Shown in pieces: positions 9,568 to 18,878 of a DNA stretch of 64,000 nt. How positions within the stretch are numbered: position 1 is the first letter of the stretch; every line of letters starts with the position of its first letter. The notes under the pieces were generated by a model. It was not told the DNA's origin. It did no database searches and worked only from the letters and a program-made list of their open reading frames with translations. The stretch is taken from contig NZ_JAJQJI010000003.1 in NCBI RefSeq assembly GCF_021213805.1, forward strand, positions 310,001 through 374,000, read 5' to 3'. The DNA is from Mycobacterium sp. MYCO198283 (GTDB lineage: Bacteria > Actinomycetota > Actinomycetes > Mycobacteriales > Mycobacteriaceae). The translations under genes and the position numbers were made by a program.

Positions 9568-10780
9568 TTACCGGTCGCCGGGGTGCGTCGCCGCGAGCAC
9601 GGGCTCTAGCAGCAGCCCGATCGCGCTGAGGATGAGACCGGCGGTGATCGGGGCGACGTAGTAGACACCGAGCGCGAACTCGGCTGCGTTTCCGGCGAAC
9701 AGGTCGGCGATGAGGTCGCGTGTGGTCGCCCAGAACGCCGCCGCCGTGAGGAGCAGCAGGCCGATGCCGGCGACGAGGCTGAAGCCGCCGTAGGCTGCGA
9801 GCCACCGCTCGCCCGGAGCCGGCCGGCATCTCAGCGCGCTGCCGAGCGCCCGTCGGGCCCGGGGACCGAGGTCGGGTTCGTCGAGCCAGTCGGCCAGCGC
9901 CCAGTGACCGTCCACCCTGCAAGATCGGGGCGAGGTTCACGACGATTTCGACGGCGCCCAGGATGGCGAGGCGCCAGCAGACGATGCTCAGCATGGGGTC
10001 GGACACCAGGTGCGACGCGACGGCGAAGCCCGCGGTCATGACGGTGTCGACGGCGAGCCCGGCCAGCGCCTGAATGGCGCGTTGCCGTCGCGGCAATGTG
10101 AGAGCAGGGGTCGAGTCGACGAAGAACGACACGGCGCCCCAGTAGAAGCCGAAACCGGCGCGACGCGGGGTTCGGCCGTAGTGCACCAGCGCCACGGCGT
10201 GCGCCAGCTCGTGGGCGATGACGGTGACGACACCGAGCGCGATCATCAGCAACGCTTCGAGCGCGGGAGTGTCGCTCACCATCGGGACGTCGGGGCGCCC
10301 GGCGAACAGGGCGACGATCCCGGCGACCACGACGCCGCACAGTGCCAGCTTGCCGACGGGGTGGAGGACCGCCGGCACCAGGAATCGGTCGAGCCAACGC
10401 GCAGGGGTGGCGATGCCGGGCACCATCAAGCCGGATGACGTCAGCGCGAGCCTTGACGGTGCCGGCCCGCCGCCCACGTCCGAGCCGTCCCGGTGGAGGA
10501 TGTGGAGATCGACGAGGTCGTCGATCAGCCCGGGGTCGAGCGGCGGGCCGAGGCGCTGCTCCAGCTCGTCTCGTGTCGGCCCCTGCGCGAGGAGTGCGGG
10601 CAGCTCAGCGGCGCGAGGGTGCTCGAAGAGAACGGTCTCGCCGGTCCCCCCGGCCAGCACCAGCCCGCGCTTGCTGACCCGGTAGTGCACGTCGGTATCG
10701 AATGCGAGCCGCGAATCGACGCAGGCGTCGCCGGGTCGAGCTGGCGACGCGACCGGAGTCGTGCGACGCTGAGCGCCCAT
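9568..10780 (-). CDS. M50-family membrane zinc metalloprotease with one-base frameshift
   Basis: After removal of one base the product has 403 residues. A soluble N-terminal domain of about 110 residues is followed by roughly six membrane segments. The zinc motif HELAH is at residues 190-194, in VVTVIAHELAHAVALVHYG. The second conserved M50 motif reads NLAPILQ in one frame and VDGHWALAD in the next. The rc run CAGGGTGGAC near 9915-9922 has one extra G, so as written the frame runs on into unrelated sequence. The family includes peptidases paired with small peptides, such as YydH-type proteins of epipeptide loci. It lies downstream of the peptide array on the same strand, with GAAGGA as ribosome site. 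The indel may be real or a sequencing error. Confidence 0.8.
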
Positions 10781-10894
10781 CGAAATTTCCTTCTGTCACA
10801 AGTGTGGGAGGTCGGCGGAGAGGGGTCCTCGGTCGCGTTCCGCACCGGGCTGTCCCTCGCCGCCGTTCCCCTCGAGGTACGGCTACGACGGATC

Positions 10895-10945
10895 TCAGAT
10901 CCGGCCACGTATGCAGCGGGCCAGCCGGTTGAGTTTGCGGATCAT
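10895..10945 (-). CDS. 16-residue cationic peptide, N-type, copy 4
   Basis: The ORF encodes MIRKLNRLARCIRGRI. It is preceded by AAGGAGGTGA, fully complementary to the 16S rRNA tail, with the GGAGG six bases before ATG. Net charge is about +6 with no acidic residue. Basic residues at 3, 4, 7, 10, 13 and 15 fall roughly every third position, as in an amphipathic helix. It is nearly identical to copy 2 through codon 12 and then differs. It is the last peptide before the M50 protease gene (gap 114 bp). Confidence 0.8.
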   Translation of the reverse strand: MIRKLNRLARCIRGRI

Positions 10946-10985
10946 GAGTCACCTCCTTCGGGACTCCGAGGTCGGTGAGGCCGGT

Positions 10986-11036
10986 TCAGCGACCGGGCCT
11001 GCAGGTGCGGGCCAGTCGGGTCAGCTTGCGGATCAT
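10986..11036 (-). CDS. 16-residue cationic peptide, T-type, copy 3
   Basis: The ORF encodes MIRKLTRLARTCRPGR behind AAGGAGGTGA, with seven bases from GGAGG to ATG. The first ten codons are the same bases as in copy 1, while the last six residues are different. It has one Cys and net charge about +6. It lies 40 bp upstream of copy 4. Confidence 0.8.
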   Translation of the reverse strand: MIRKLTRLARTCRPGR

Positions 11037-11076
11037 GGGGTCACCTCCTTCAAGACGAGTGGTCGTGCCGGGCAGG

Positions 11077-11127
11077 TCAGCGCCCGACACGAATGCAGCG
11101 GGCCAGCCGGTTGAGTTTGCGGATCAT
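11077..11127 (-). CDS. 16-residue cationic peptide, N-type, copy 2
   Basis: The ORF encodes MIRKLNRLARCIRVGR behind AAGGAGGTGA, six bases from GGAGG to ATG. It shares AAA CTC AAC CGG codon choices with copy 4 and not with copies 1 and 3, which use AAG CTG ACC CGA. It has one Cys and charge about +6. Confidence 0.8.
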   Translation of the reverse strand: MIRKLNRLARCIRVGR

Positions 11128-11164
11128 GAGTCACCTCCTTCGTTCGTGAGGTCGCCTGAGCGGG

Positions 11165-11215
11165 TCAGAACTTGATGCGGAAGCCGCGGGCCAGTCGGGT
11201 CAGCTTGCGGATCAT
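11165..11215 (-). CDS. 16-residue cationic peptide, T-type, copy 1
   Basis: The ORF encodes MIRKLTRLARGFRIKF behind AGAGGAGGTGA, seven bases from GGAGG to ATG. It is the only copy without Cys and the only one with aromatic residues in its variable tail. Charge is about +6. It starts 45 bp downstream of the 56-residue ORF. Confidence 0.8.
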   Translation of the reverse strand: MIRKLTRLARGFRIKF

Positions 11216-11260
11216 GGGTTCACCTCCTCTGTTCGTGTGGTGGTCGCAGTGGTTCGATGA

Positions 11261-11431
11261 TTAGGCGCCGAGCCGTTTGACGGCCCACCACAGGTTGACG
11301 TCGGCTCTGGGCAATGCCGGCGACGCAGCGGTCGCGAATGCGCGGTTCGCTCGCCGGCTGCGCCGAGGCGGCTCGACGCGGGCCGCAGATGCGGCCACCG
11401 GGGGATCGACCCCGGCTTTCGGTGATGTCAT
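11261..11431 (-). CDS. 56-residue ORF heading the peptide cluster
   Basis: The ORF starts at ATG 11431 with GGAGG six bases upstream and ends in TAA 11261. The first 40 residues are rich in Ala, Pro and Arg and look disordered (ARVEPPRRSRRANRAF). The C-terminus is ADVNLWWAVKRLGA, with a Trp pair and a basic end. It has no Cys and no evident signal peptide. Its place at the head of the array suggests a second precursor or an accessory peptide. I recognise no family. Confidence 0.6.
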   Translation of the reverse strand: MTSPKAGVDPPVAASAARVEPPRRSRRANRAFATAASPALPRADVNLWWAVKRLGA

Positions 11432-11456
11432 GCCGCCTCCGTTGCAGGTCTGTGCG

Positions 11457-11471
11457 CTAGCGAAACGCTAG
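11457..11471. promoter_or_regulatory. Perfect inverted repeat CTAGCG-AAA-CGCTAG in the divergent promoter region
   Basis: Six-base arms with a three-base spacer lie between the 56-residue ORF (start 11431, minus) and the LuxR-type gene (start 11590, plus). The position suits an operator serving one or both genes. Binding by the adjacent regulator is inferred only from proximity. Confidence 0.5.
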
Positions 11472-11589
11472 GAGGCGAGCCGGTTACGGCGATACAGGGT
11501 TTCCCCTGGTATTGTTCGGTCGTTTGCTGCCACAAAGTTTGTTTGCGGAATCGCTTGCCCGCGTCCGCCGCGCTTGTCACGATGCGTTG

Positions 11590-14352
11590 GTGTCCGATCT
11601 GGGGGTGGGGCGCGAGGCGGAATCGCGTGCCGTGGACGAGTTCTTGCTGCGGGTGGCCGAAGGTCCGACTGCGCTGGTCATCGAGGGAGAGCCGGGCATC
11701 GGCAAGACGACGGTCTGGCTGGACGCGGTGCAGCGGGCGGTCGACGCGGGCTGCGTCGTCCTCTCGGCGCGCGGTGCCGCCGCGGAGGCGCGGCTGAACT
11801 ACGCGGCGCTCGCCGACTTGCTCGGGCACCTCGAGCCGGCGGTCCTGGACGACCTCCCCCCGGTGCAGCGTGCCGCGGTGCAGGCAGTGTTGCTGCGCGG
11901 TACCGACGAAACCACAGCCGACGAGCGCGCGCTCGCCGCGGCATTCCTCACGATCGTCGAGCGTCTCAGCGACGCAGCACCGGTGATCGTCGGCATAGAC
12001 GACGTCCAATGGTTGGACGTGTCGAGCCGCGTGATCGTCGGCTTCGCGGCTCGCCGGCTGCGGGGCCGGATCGGACTGTTGATGACCGCCCGCACCGGCG
12101 AACCCGGCGTGGCGGACATCGCCACGTGGTTGCACATGCCGCGCCCGGAGGCGTTGACGCGGATCCGCCTGAAGCCGTTGTCGCTCGAGAGTCTCCACGG
12201 CGTCGTCAGGACCCGCGTCGGTCGCACGTTGCCGCGTCCGCTGATGGCGCGGGTGCACGCCCTGTCCGGCGGCAATCCGTTCTACGCGATCGAGTTCGCG
12301 CGTGCGCTGGGCGCCGACTCCCTTCACAGTGCGGACGGCATGCCCGAGTCGTTGGCAGAGGTGGTGAATCGCCGGCTCGGAGCCGTCGACGGCGAGGCCG
12401 CGGACCTGCTCCTCACTGCCGCGAGCGCAGCCGCACCGACCATCGACCTGCTTTCCCTGGCCATGGACGTGACCCCGAATCGTGTTGTGGACGCGCTCGG
12501 TGACGCCGAGGCGGCCGGCGTCGTGCGCATCGACGGTCCCCGCGTCAGCTTCACCCACCCGCTTCTCGCGCACGGCGTCTACAGCCGGGCCGAGCCCGCG
12601 CAACGCAGATCCACGCACGCTCGGCTCGCCGCAGTCGTTGATCAACCGGAGGTGCGCGCCCGGCACCTCGCGTTGGGTGCCGACTCCGATCCCGCCACCC
12701 TCGAAGCGCTGGACCACGCCGCCGCCCGCGCGGCTCGCCGCGGCGCGTACAGCGCCGCCGCCGAGTTACTCGACCTGGCGATCACCGTCGGGGGCGATAC
12801 CGTCCAGCGTCGGCTGCGCGCCGCGGAGCAGCATTTCCGTGCGGGGGCGTTGCAGCAAGCGCAAACGCATCTGGACCACCTCGAACCCCATTTGACCGGC
12901 GGAGCGCTCAGCTGTGCTGCGCTGATACTCCGGGCCGCCGTGGAGGGCCACAGCCGAAGCATCCCCGACGCCGTGACGGCGCTCAACGACGCCCTTCGCC
13001 ACGCCGAATCAGACGGATTGCGACAACGGGTCCTCCACCACCTGACACCGATGGAGATCCTCCTCGGCGACCGCACCAGCGCGTTGGAGCATGCCCGTGA
13101 CGCCGTCGCGCTGGCCGACCGCATGGGTGATCCGGCGCTTCGCAGCCAAGCGCTCACGAGCTATGTCTTCGCGCGTTTCCTGAACGGGATGGGTGTCGAT
13201 CGGACGGCGTTGACGGCGGCGCTGGAGTTGAAGGACTGCGACGTGAGCGCCGCACCGACGGCACATGCCGACGGGGTCGCTGCGGTGATCACCGGCTGGG
13301 AGGGGCGACTGGAAGATGCGCGCACCGCCTTGCGGACAGTCGCTCGGCACTTCTCGGATCGCGGCGCCGAGATCGACGTCCTCTTCGTGGCCGGCCACGC
13401 CGCGATGGTCGACATCTGGCTCGGCCGCTACGCCGACGCCGAACGCATCGCCGATGATGCGCTCCGGCGCGCGGAGGCGATGGGAGGCCACCTCGTGGTG
13501 GCGAACGCCCTGAGCAATCGAGCGGCCGTTGCGGCGTACACCGGGCACGCGGCGGAGGCACGCGACGGTAGTCGTGCCGCGTTGGCGGCCGCGCACGCCT
13601 GTCGCAGCTCTTATCTGAGCGTCGCGCCACTGGCGTGCCTTGCGTTCGTCGAGGTGTCGGTGGGCGACTACGCCGCCGCGCTCGACGTGCTCACGCCGCT
13701 GCTTGCGTCGTTCGATCCCGATCGCGATACGGAGATCGTGCTCGGGGGCTATCTGCCGGACGCGGTCGAAGCGTTGTGTGCTCTGGGGCGGGTGGACGAG
13801 GCGGAACCGTTGACCGCTGCGCTGGAAGCGAATGGCACCCGCCTCGACCGGCCGTGGGCGTTGGCGACGGGCGCCCGGTGTCGCGGACTGATCGATGCCG
13901 CGCGCGGGTCGCTCGCCGCCGCAACGCACGACGTCGAGCTGGCGATGAGCCACCATGCGCGACTGCCGATGCCCTTCGAGCGGGCTCGTACCCTGCTACT
14001 GCAAGGTCAGCTGCAACGCCGTCGCCGTCAACGCCAGGCCGCTGCCACGTCACTGACCGATGCGCTGACCGCCTTCGAGGAACTGGGCAGCCCGCTGTGG
14101 GCGGCGCGCTCCCGCGCCGAGCTCGACAGGTTGAGCGCTTCCGGGAGGCAGGGTTCGGTGCTGACTCCGGCCGAACAGCGAGTGGCTGACCTCGCCGCAG
14201 CGGGGCTGTCGAACAAAGAAATCGCCGGCGAGCTCTTCCTGGCGCCGAAGACCGTCGAGATGAATCTCAGCGCCGTCTACCGCAAGCTCGGGATCCGATC
14301 ACGCGCGCAGCTGTTCGCACGGTTGAACGCCGAAGACGGAGAACGACGGTGA
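11590..14352 (+). CDS. Large ATPase-LuxR regulator (LAL-type)
   Basis: The protein has 920 residues from GTG 11590. It has an N-terminal AAA-type ATPase with Walker A GEPGIGKTT (about 33-41) and a Walker B-like VIVGIDDVQWLD, then a long TPR-like helical middle. The C-terminal LuxR helix-turn-helix runs from LTPAEQRVADLAAAGLSNKE to the end. Such proteins sense a ligand or partner and activate transcription. I prefer GTG 11590 because CACGAT lies six bases upstream and the sequence before it reads like a promoter. TTG 11512 would add 26 residues. It diverges from the peptide array and is the natural candidate for its regulator. Confidence 0.85.
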   Translation: MSDLGVGREAESRAVDEFLLRVAEGPTALVIEGEPGIGKTTVWLDAVQRAVDAGCVVLSARGAAAEARLNYAALADLLGHLEPAVLDDLPPVQRAAVQAVLLRGTDETTADERALAAAFLTIVERLSDAAPVIVGIDDVQWLDVSSRVIVGFAARRLRGRIGLLMTARTGEPGVADIATWLHMPRPEALTRIRLKPLSLESLHGVVRTRVGRTLPRPLMARVHALSGGNPFYAIEFARALGADSLHSADGMPESLAEVVNRRLGAVDGEAADLLLTAASAAAPTIDLLSLAMDVTPNRVVDALGDAEAAGVVRIDGPRVSFTHPLLAHGVYSRAEPAQRRSTHARLAAVVDQPEVRARHLALGADSDPATLEALDHAAARAARRGAYSAAAELLDLAITVGGDTVQRRLRAAEQHFRAGALQQAQTHLDHLEPHLTGGALSCAALILRAAVEGHSRSIPDAVTALNDALRHAESDGLRQRVLHHLTPMEILLGDRTSALEHARDAVALADRMGDPALRSQALTSYVFARFLNGMGVDRTALTAALELKDCDVSAAPTAHADGVAAVITGWEGRLEDARTALRTVARHFSDRGAEIDVLFVAGHAAMVDIWLGRYADAERIADDALRRAEAMGGHLVVANALSNRAAVAAYTGHAAEARDGSRAALAAAHACRSSYLSVAPLACLAFVEVSVGDYAAALDVLTPLLASFDPDRDTEIVLGGYLPDAVEALCALGRVDEAEPLTAALEANGTRLDRPWALATGARCRGLIDAARGSLAAATHDVELAMSHHARLPMPFERARTLLLQGQLQRRRRQRQAAATSLTDALTAFEELGSPLWAARSRAELDRLSASGRQGSVLTPAEQRVADLAAAGLSNKEIAGELFLAPKTVEMNLSAVYRKLGIRSRAQLFARLNAEDGERR

Positions 14353-14381
14353 ACCCCTCACGGTGTGGCCGCCGGGGGTTC
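14351..14381 (+). terminator. Hairpin after the LuxR-type gene
   Basis: GAACCCC at 14351-14357 pairs with GGGGTTC at 14375-14381 across 17 bases. It begins at the stop codon of the regulator gene. No T-run follows, as is common for mycobacterial terminators. Confidence 0.45.
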
Positions 14382-14440
14382 GAAGCGCCCGCGCGCGCGT
14401 AATGTGAGCCGGGTTACACCCGCTCGCCCAGGGAGTCGTC

Positions 14441-15964
<1,524 letters not shown>

Positions 15965-15968
15965 TCCC

Positions 15969-16376
15969 ATGCCCGCACCACCGCGCGCGCTGATCACCGA
16001 CGCGGCCGCCGAGCTGCTGGCGCGGCTGCGAATCCGGTACGGACCGTTGATGTTCCACCAGTCGGGTGGCTGCTGCGACGGGTCGTCGCCGATGTGTTAT
16101 CCCGACGGCGACTTCATCGTCGGCGACCGCGACGTGCTGCTCGGTGTGGTGGCCGACACCCCGGTGTGGATCTCCGGACCGCAGTTCGCGGCGTGGCGGC
16201 ACACCCAGCTGGTGATCGACGCGGTGCCGGGCCGCGGCGGCGGCTTCAGCATCGAGGCGCCGGAGGGCATGCGGTTCCTGTCGCGCGGCCGGGCGTTCGA
16301 CGCCGACGAACTGGCTGCGCTGGACGCCGAGCCGCCGATCACCGGCGCCGAGTGGGCGCGCGGGGTGCGGCCTTAG
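15969..16376 (+). CDS. DUF779 protein (Rv0459-like)
   Basis: The protein has 135 residues with a Cys-rich signature HQSGGCCDGSSPMCYPDG and a C-terminal half GGGFSIEAPEGMRFLSRGR. It is encoded 4 bp after an aldehyde dehydrogenase gene. The conserved coupling suggests a role in assembly or protection of the enzyme, which is inference. Its stop overlaps the convergent regulator stop by 4 bp. Confidence 0.85.
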   Translation: MPAPPRALITDAAAELLARLRIRYGPLMFHQSGGCCDGSSPMCYPDGDFIVGDRDVLLGVVADTPVWISGPQFAAWRHTQLVIDAVPGRGGGFSIEAPEGMRFLSRGRAFDADELAALDAEPPITGAEWARGVRP

Positions 16377-17536
16377 CCGCCGAGCAACACCGCGGTCATC
16401 ACGCGCCGCAGCACCTCGTCGCCCACGGCGAGCCGGCCCAGGTCGACCGCCAGCGCGAACACCGCGTGCACCGCGAAGTGCGCCTGGTCCAGCGTCAGGT
16501 CGGCACGGGCCGCCGTCACCAGCCGGGCCCACGCTTCGACGGTCGCATGCCGAATGCTGGTGAGCGCCAACACGTCCGGCTCGCTCAGGTGGTGGCGTTC
16601 GGTGAAGTACACGTATCCCGCGTGCGGATCGGCGATCGATTGCGCGACGAAGGCGTCGACGAGGGCCGCGACGGCGCGGCGTGGATCGTCGGCGCTCGCC
16701 GCGACCCTCCCGAGCTCCGCCGACAGCCGGTCCGCGGCGCGCCGGCACGCGGTGGCGAGGATGTCGGTCTTGCCGCCGGGGAAGAAGCGATAGATGCCCG
16801 ACGCCGGGATGCCGACCGCCAGCGCGATGTCGTCCATCCCGGCCTCGCGGAAACCGCGCTCGTCGAACAGCCGCATCGACTCGCTCAGCAGCCGCTCGTA
16901 GGTGCTCGCGGCCGGCGCCCGACCCGCGGGCGGCGCGGCCCGCGACGGAGCTGCGTCGGGGAGCTGGACGGCCGCGATGTCGGCGGCCGCGGTGTGCAGT
17001 AGGCGCCGGACGGCGGCAGCCGGCGCGCCGTGGCGGTGGTCGGTGATGCTCCCGATCACGCTGAGCACCGCCGCCGACAGCGTCCAGCGTTGCCGTGAGG
17101 TGAGCGTGGGGCGCAGCGCGGCCAGCGGCGCCTGCACCCGGCGGTTGACCAGCTTGAGCTGACGGGCGAGTTCGGCGCGGTCGTCGCCGCGCAGGTAGCG
17201 GCCCTCCCACCGGTAGAGCCCGCCGGCGGTCCGGTTGGCCAGCGTGGTGGTGATCAGCGCGTCGACGACGTCGGCCAGCTGGTCGGCGGGTTCGGCGGTG
17301 GCGTCGACGAGCTGCTGCCCGAGCGACAGCACCGCGTCGCGGAACAGGTCGTACTTGCCGGGCGCGTGCCGGTACAGCGCGGCCGCGGTGATGCCGACCC
17401 GCGAGGCGATGTGCTCCATGCTGACGGCGTGGTAGCCCGCCGCGCTGAAGGCGTCGGCGGAGGCCTTGGCGATCTGCGCCTTACGGTCCCGGGGACGCCG
17501 CCGCACGCGGTCGGTGCCCGAACCCGCCGCGTTCAT
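16373..17536 (-). CDS. Double TetR-domain regulator
   Basis: The protein has 387 residues and two successive TetR modules. The first helix-turn-helix is GYHAVSMEHIASRVGITAAA followed by LYRHAPGKYDLF (about residues 33-64). The second is GFREAGMDDIALAVGIPASG followed by IYRFFPGGKTDIL, in the middle of the chain. Each is followed by a helical ligand-type domain. Normal TetR proteins have about 200 residues, so this is a fusion or tandem duplication. TACCGT lies six bases before ATG 17536, which suggests a leaderless message. The ligand is unknown. Confidence 0.85.
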   Translation of the reverse strand: MNAAGSGTDRVRRRPRDRKAQIAKASADAFSAAGYHAVSMEHIASRVGITAAALYRHAPGKYDLFRDAVLSLGQQLVDATAEPADQLADVVDALITTTLANRTAGGLYRWEGRYLRGDDRAELARQLKLVNRRVQAPLAALRPTLTSRQRWTLSAAVLSVIGSITDHRHGAPAAAVRRLLHTAAADIAAVQLPDAAPSRAAPPAGRAPAASTYERLLSESMRLFDERGFREAGMDDIALAVGIPASGIYRFFPGGKTDILATACRRAADRLSAELGRVAASADDPRRAVAALVDAFVAQSIADPHAGYVYFTERHHLSEPDVLALTSIRHATVEAWARLVTAARADLTLDQAHFAVHAVFALAVDLGRLAVGDEVLRRVMTAVLLGG

Positions 17537-17663
17537 GGTCGTACGGTATCGCGCGACGCCGTCGAGCCCCGCTCCACAGCCGAACGGTCATTCACTTAGC
17601 ATTGCGCGGCCGGTGCCGGCGTGCGACGCTGGAGAGCATCGTCGACGAGGACAGGACGGGGCC

Positions 17664-18548
17664 ATGTCATCGGTTGCGCCGCTCACGCTGGCGGACACCC
17701 GCATCACGATTCGCCGCCGGACGCCGCGCTGGACCGTCGACGAGGAGGTGAGCGTCCGCGACGCCATGGATTTCTGGGCGTTCGCCGCGGGCGCGGCCAA
17801 CGTCGTCATGCAGCTGTCGTGGCCGCAGGTCGGCCACGGCGTCGTCGAGAGCCCCGTCGACTCCGGCAACCTGCTCATCCATCCGTGGAAGCGGGCCCGC
17901 ACCACCTTCGCGTATCTGGCCGTCGCGGTGTTCGGGACGCCCGAAGACCGCGCGGCCTACCGGGCCGCCGTCGACACCGCCCACCGCCACGTCCGCTCCA
18001 CACCGGCGAGCCCGGTGCGCTACAACGCCTTCGACCGCGACGTGCAGATGTGGGTGGCGGCGTGCCTGTTCGTCGGGCTCGAAGACACCTACCAGCTGCT
18101 GCGCGGCGAGCTGACGCCGACCCAGGCCGAGCAGTTCTACGCCTCGGCGCACACCCTGGGCACCACGCTGCAGGTGCGCGAGGAGCAGTGGCCGCCCACC
18201 CGCGCCGATTTCGACGACTACTGGCTGACCGCCTGCGCGAAGGTGCACGTCGACGACGTCGTGCGCCGCTACCTGCACGACCTGCTCGACCTCAAGATGG
18301 TCAACGTCGCCCTGCGGGTCCCGTTCCGGCCGCTGCTGCGCTTCCTCACCACGGGTTTCCTCGCGCCGGTGTTCCGCGAGCCGCTCGGGCTGCCGTGGAG
18401 CCCGGCGCGGCAGCGGCGGTTCGAGGCGCTGTTCCGGTTCGTCGCGCTGGTCAACCGTTTTCTGCCGGGCTTCGTCCGCCAGGGCGGCAACTACGTGCTG
18501 CTCGCCGACGTGCGCCGCCGCGTGCGCCGCAACCGGCGGCTGATCTGA
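17664..18548 (+). CDS. Oxygenase MpaB-family protein (DUF2236)
   Basis: The protein has 294 residues. It shows DAMDFWAFAAGAANVVMQLS, VRYNAFDRDVQMWVAACLF, and HTLGTTLQVREEQWPPTRADF, the pattern of the MpaB/latex-clearing-protein-like family that binds heme b. Histidines such as the one in HPWKRARTTF could be ligands. The substrate is unknown. ATG 17664 has AGGAC upstream. Its own divergent neighbour is the double TetR regulator, which may control it. Confidence 0.75.
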   Translation: MSSVAPLTLADTRITIRRRTPRWTVDEEVSVRDAMDFWAFAAGAANVVMQLSWPQVGHGVVESPVDSGNLLIHPWKRARTTFAYLAVAVFGTPEDRAAYRAAVDTAHRHVRSTPASPVRYNAFDRDVQMWVAACLFVGLEDTYQLLRGELTPTQAEQFYASAHTLGTTLQVREEQWPPTRADFDDYWLTACAKVHVDDVVRRYLHDLLDLKMVNVALRVPFRPLLRFLTTGFLAPVFREPLGLPWSPARQRRFEALFRFVALVNRFLPGFVRQGGNYVLLADVRRRVRRNRRLI

Positions 18549-18560
18549 CGGCGGCCGAGG

Positions 18561-18809
18561 ATGACGAGGCTGCGCGCACTGCTCGACCGCACGGTGTCCG
18601 TCGCGGCCCTGCTGGAGGCGGCGCTGTGGCTGGCCGTTCCGTATCTGATCCTCGGCTTCGGCTGGGCGGCGCTGCACATCGAGCAGGTCCGGGTGATGGA
18701 GACCGAGTGGAAGCGGTTCCTGCCCGTCGCCGCCGACCTGTTCGCCTGGGGGCAGGCCGTCGGGCTGTGGCCGGTGCTCCTGCTGCTGCCCGACCGCTGT
18801 ATCGCCTGA
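18561..18809 (+). CDS. Small membrane protein, paralogue of the one at 18879
   Basis: The protein has 82 residues. VSVAALLEAALWLAVPYLIL is a membrane span and a second hydrophobic stretch ends in GLWPVLLLLPDRCIA. It lies 12 bp after the MpaB-type gene. It aligns over its whole length with the next small protein (PYLILGFGWAALHIEQ versus PYLVVGIVWSATHTEH), so the pair arose by duplication. Confidence 0.75.
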   Translation: MTRLRALLDRTVSVAALLEAALWLAVPYLILGFGWAALHIEQVRVMETEWKRFLPVAADLFAWGQAVGLWPVLLLLPDRCIA

Positions 18810-18878
18810 AAACCGTCCGCCTGAACCGAATGGACGTTAACATAGCGGGCGTCGTCATCGTCGGGGAGGTCGACACGC

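Noticed and set aside
10895..11215. CRISPR-like array of repeats at 88-91 bp spacing
   Set aside because: The repeated part is a Shine-Dalgarno plus the first ten codons of short ORFs. Spacers are not of equal unique type, and no cas gene is near.
11277..11471. 64-codon plus-strand ORF opposite the 56-residue ORF
   Set aside because: It has no ribosome site. The minus-strand ORF has GGAGG at proper distance and a start-stop frame aligned with the peptide cluster.
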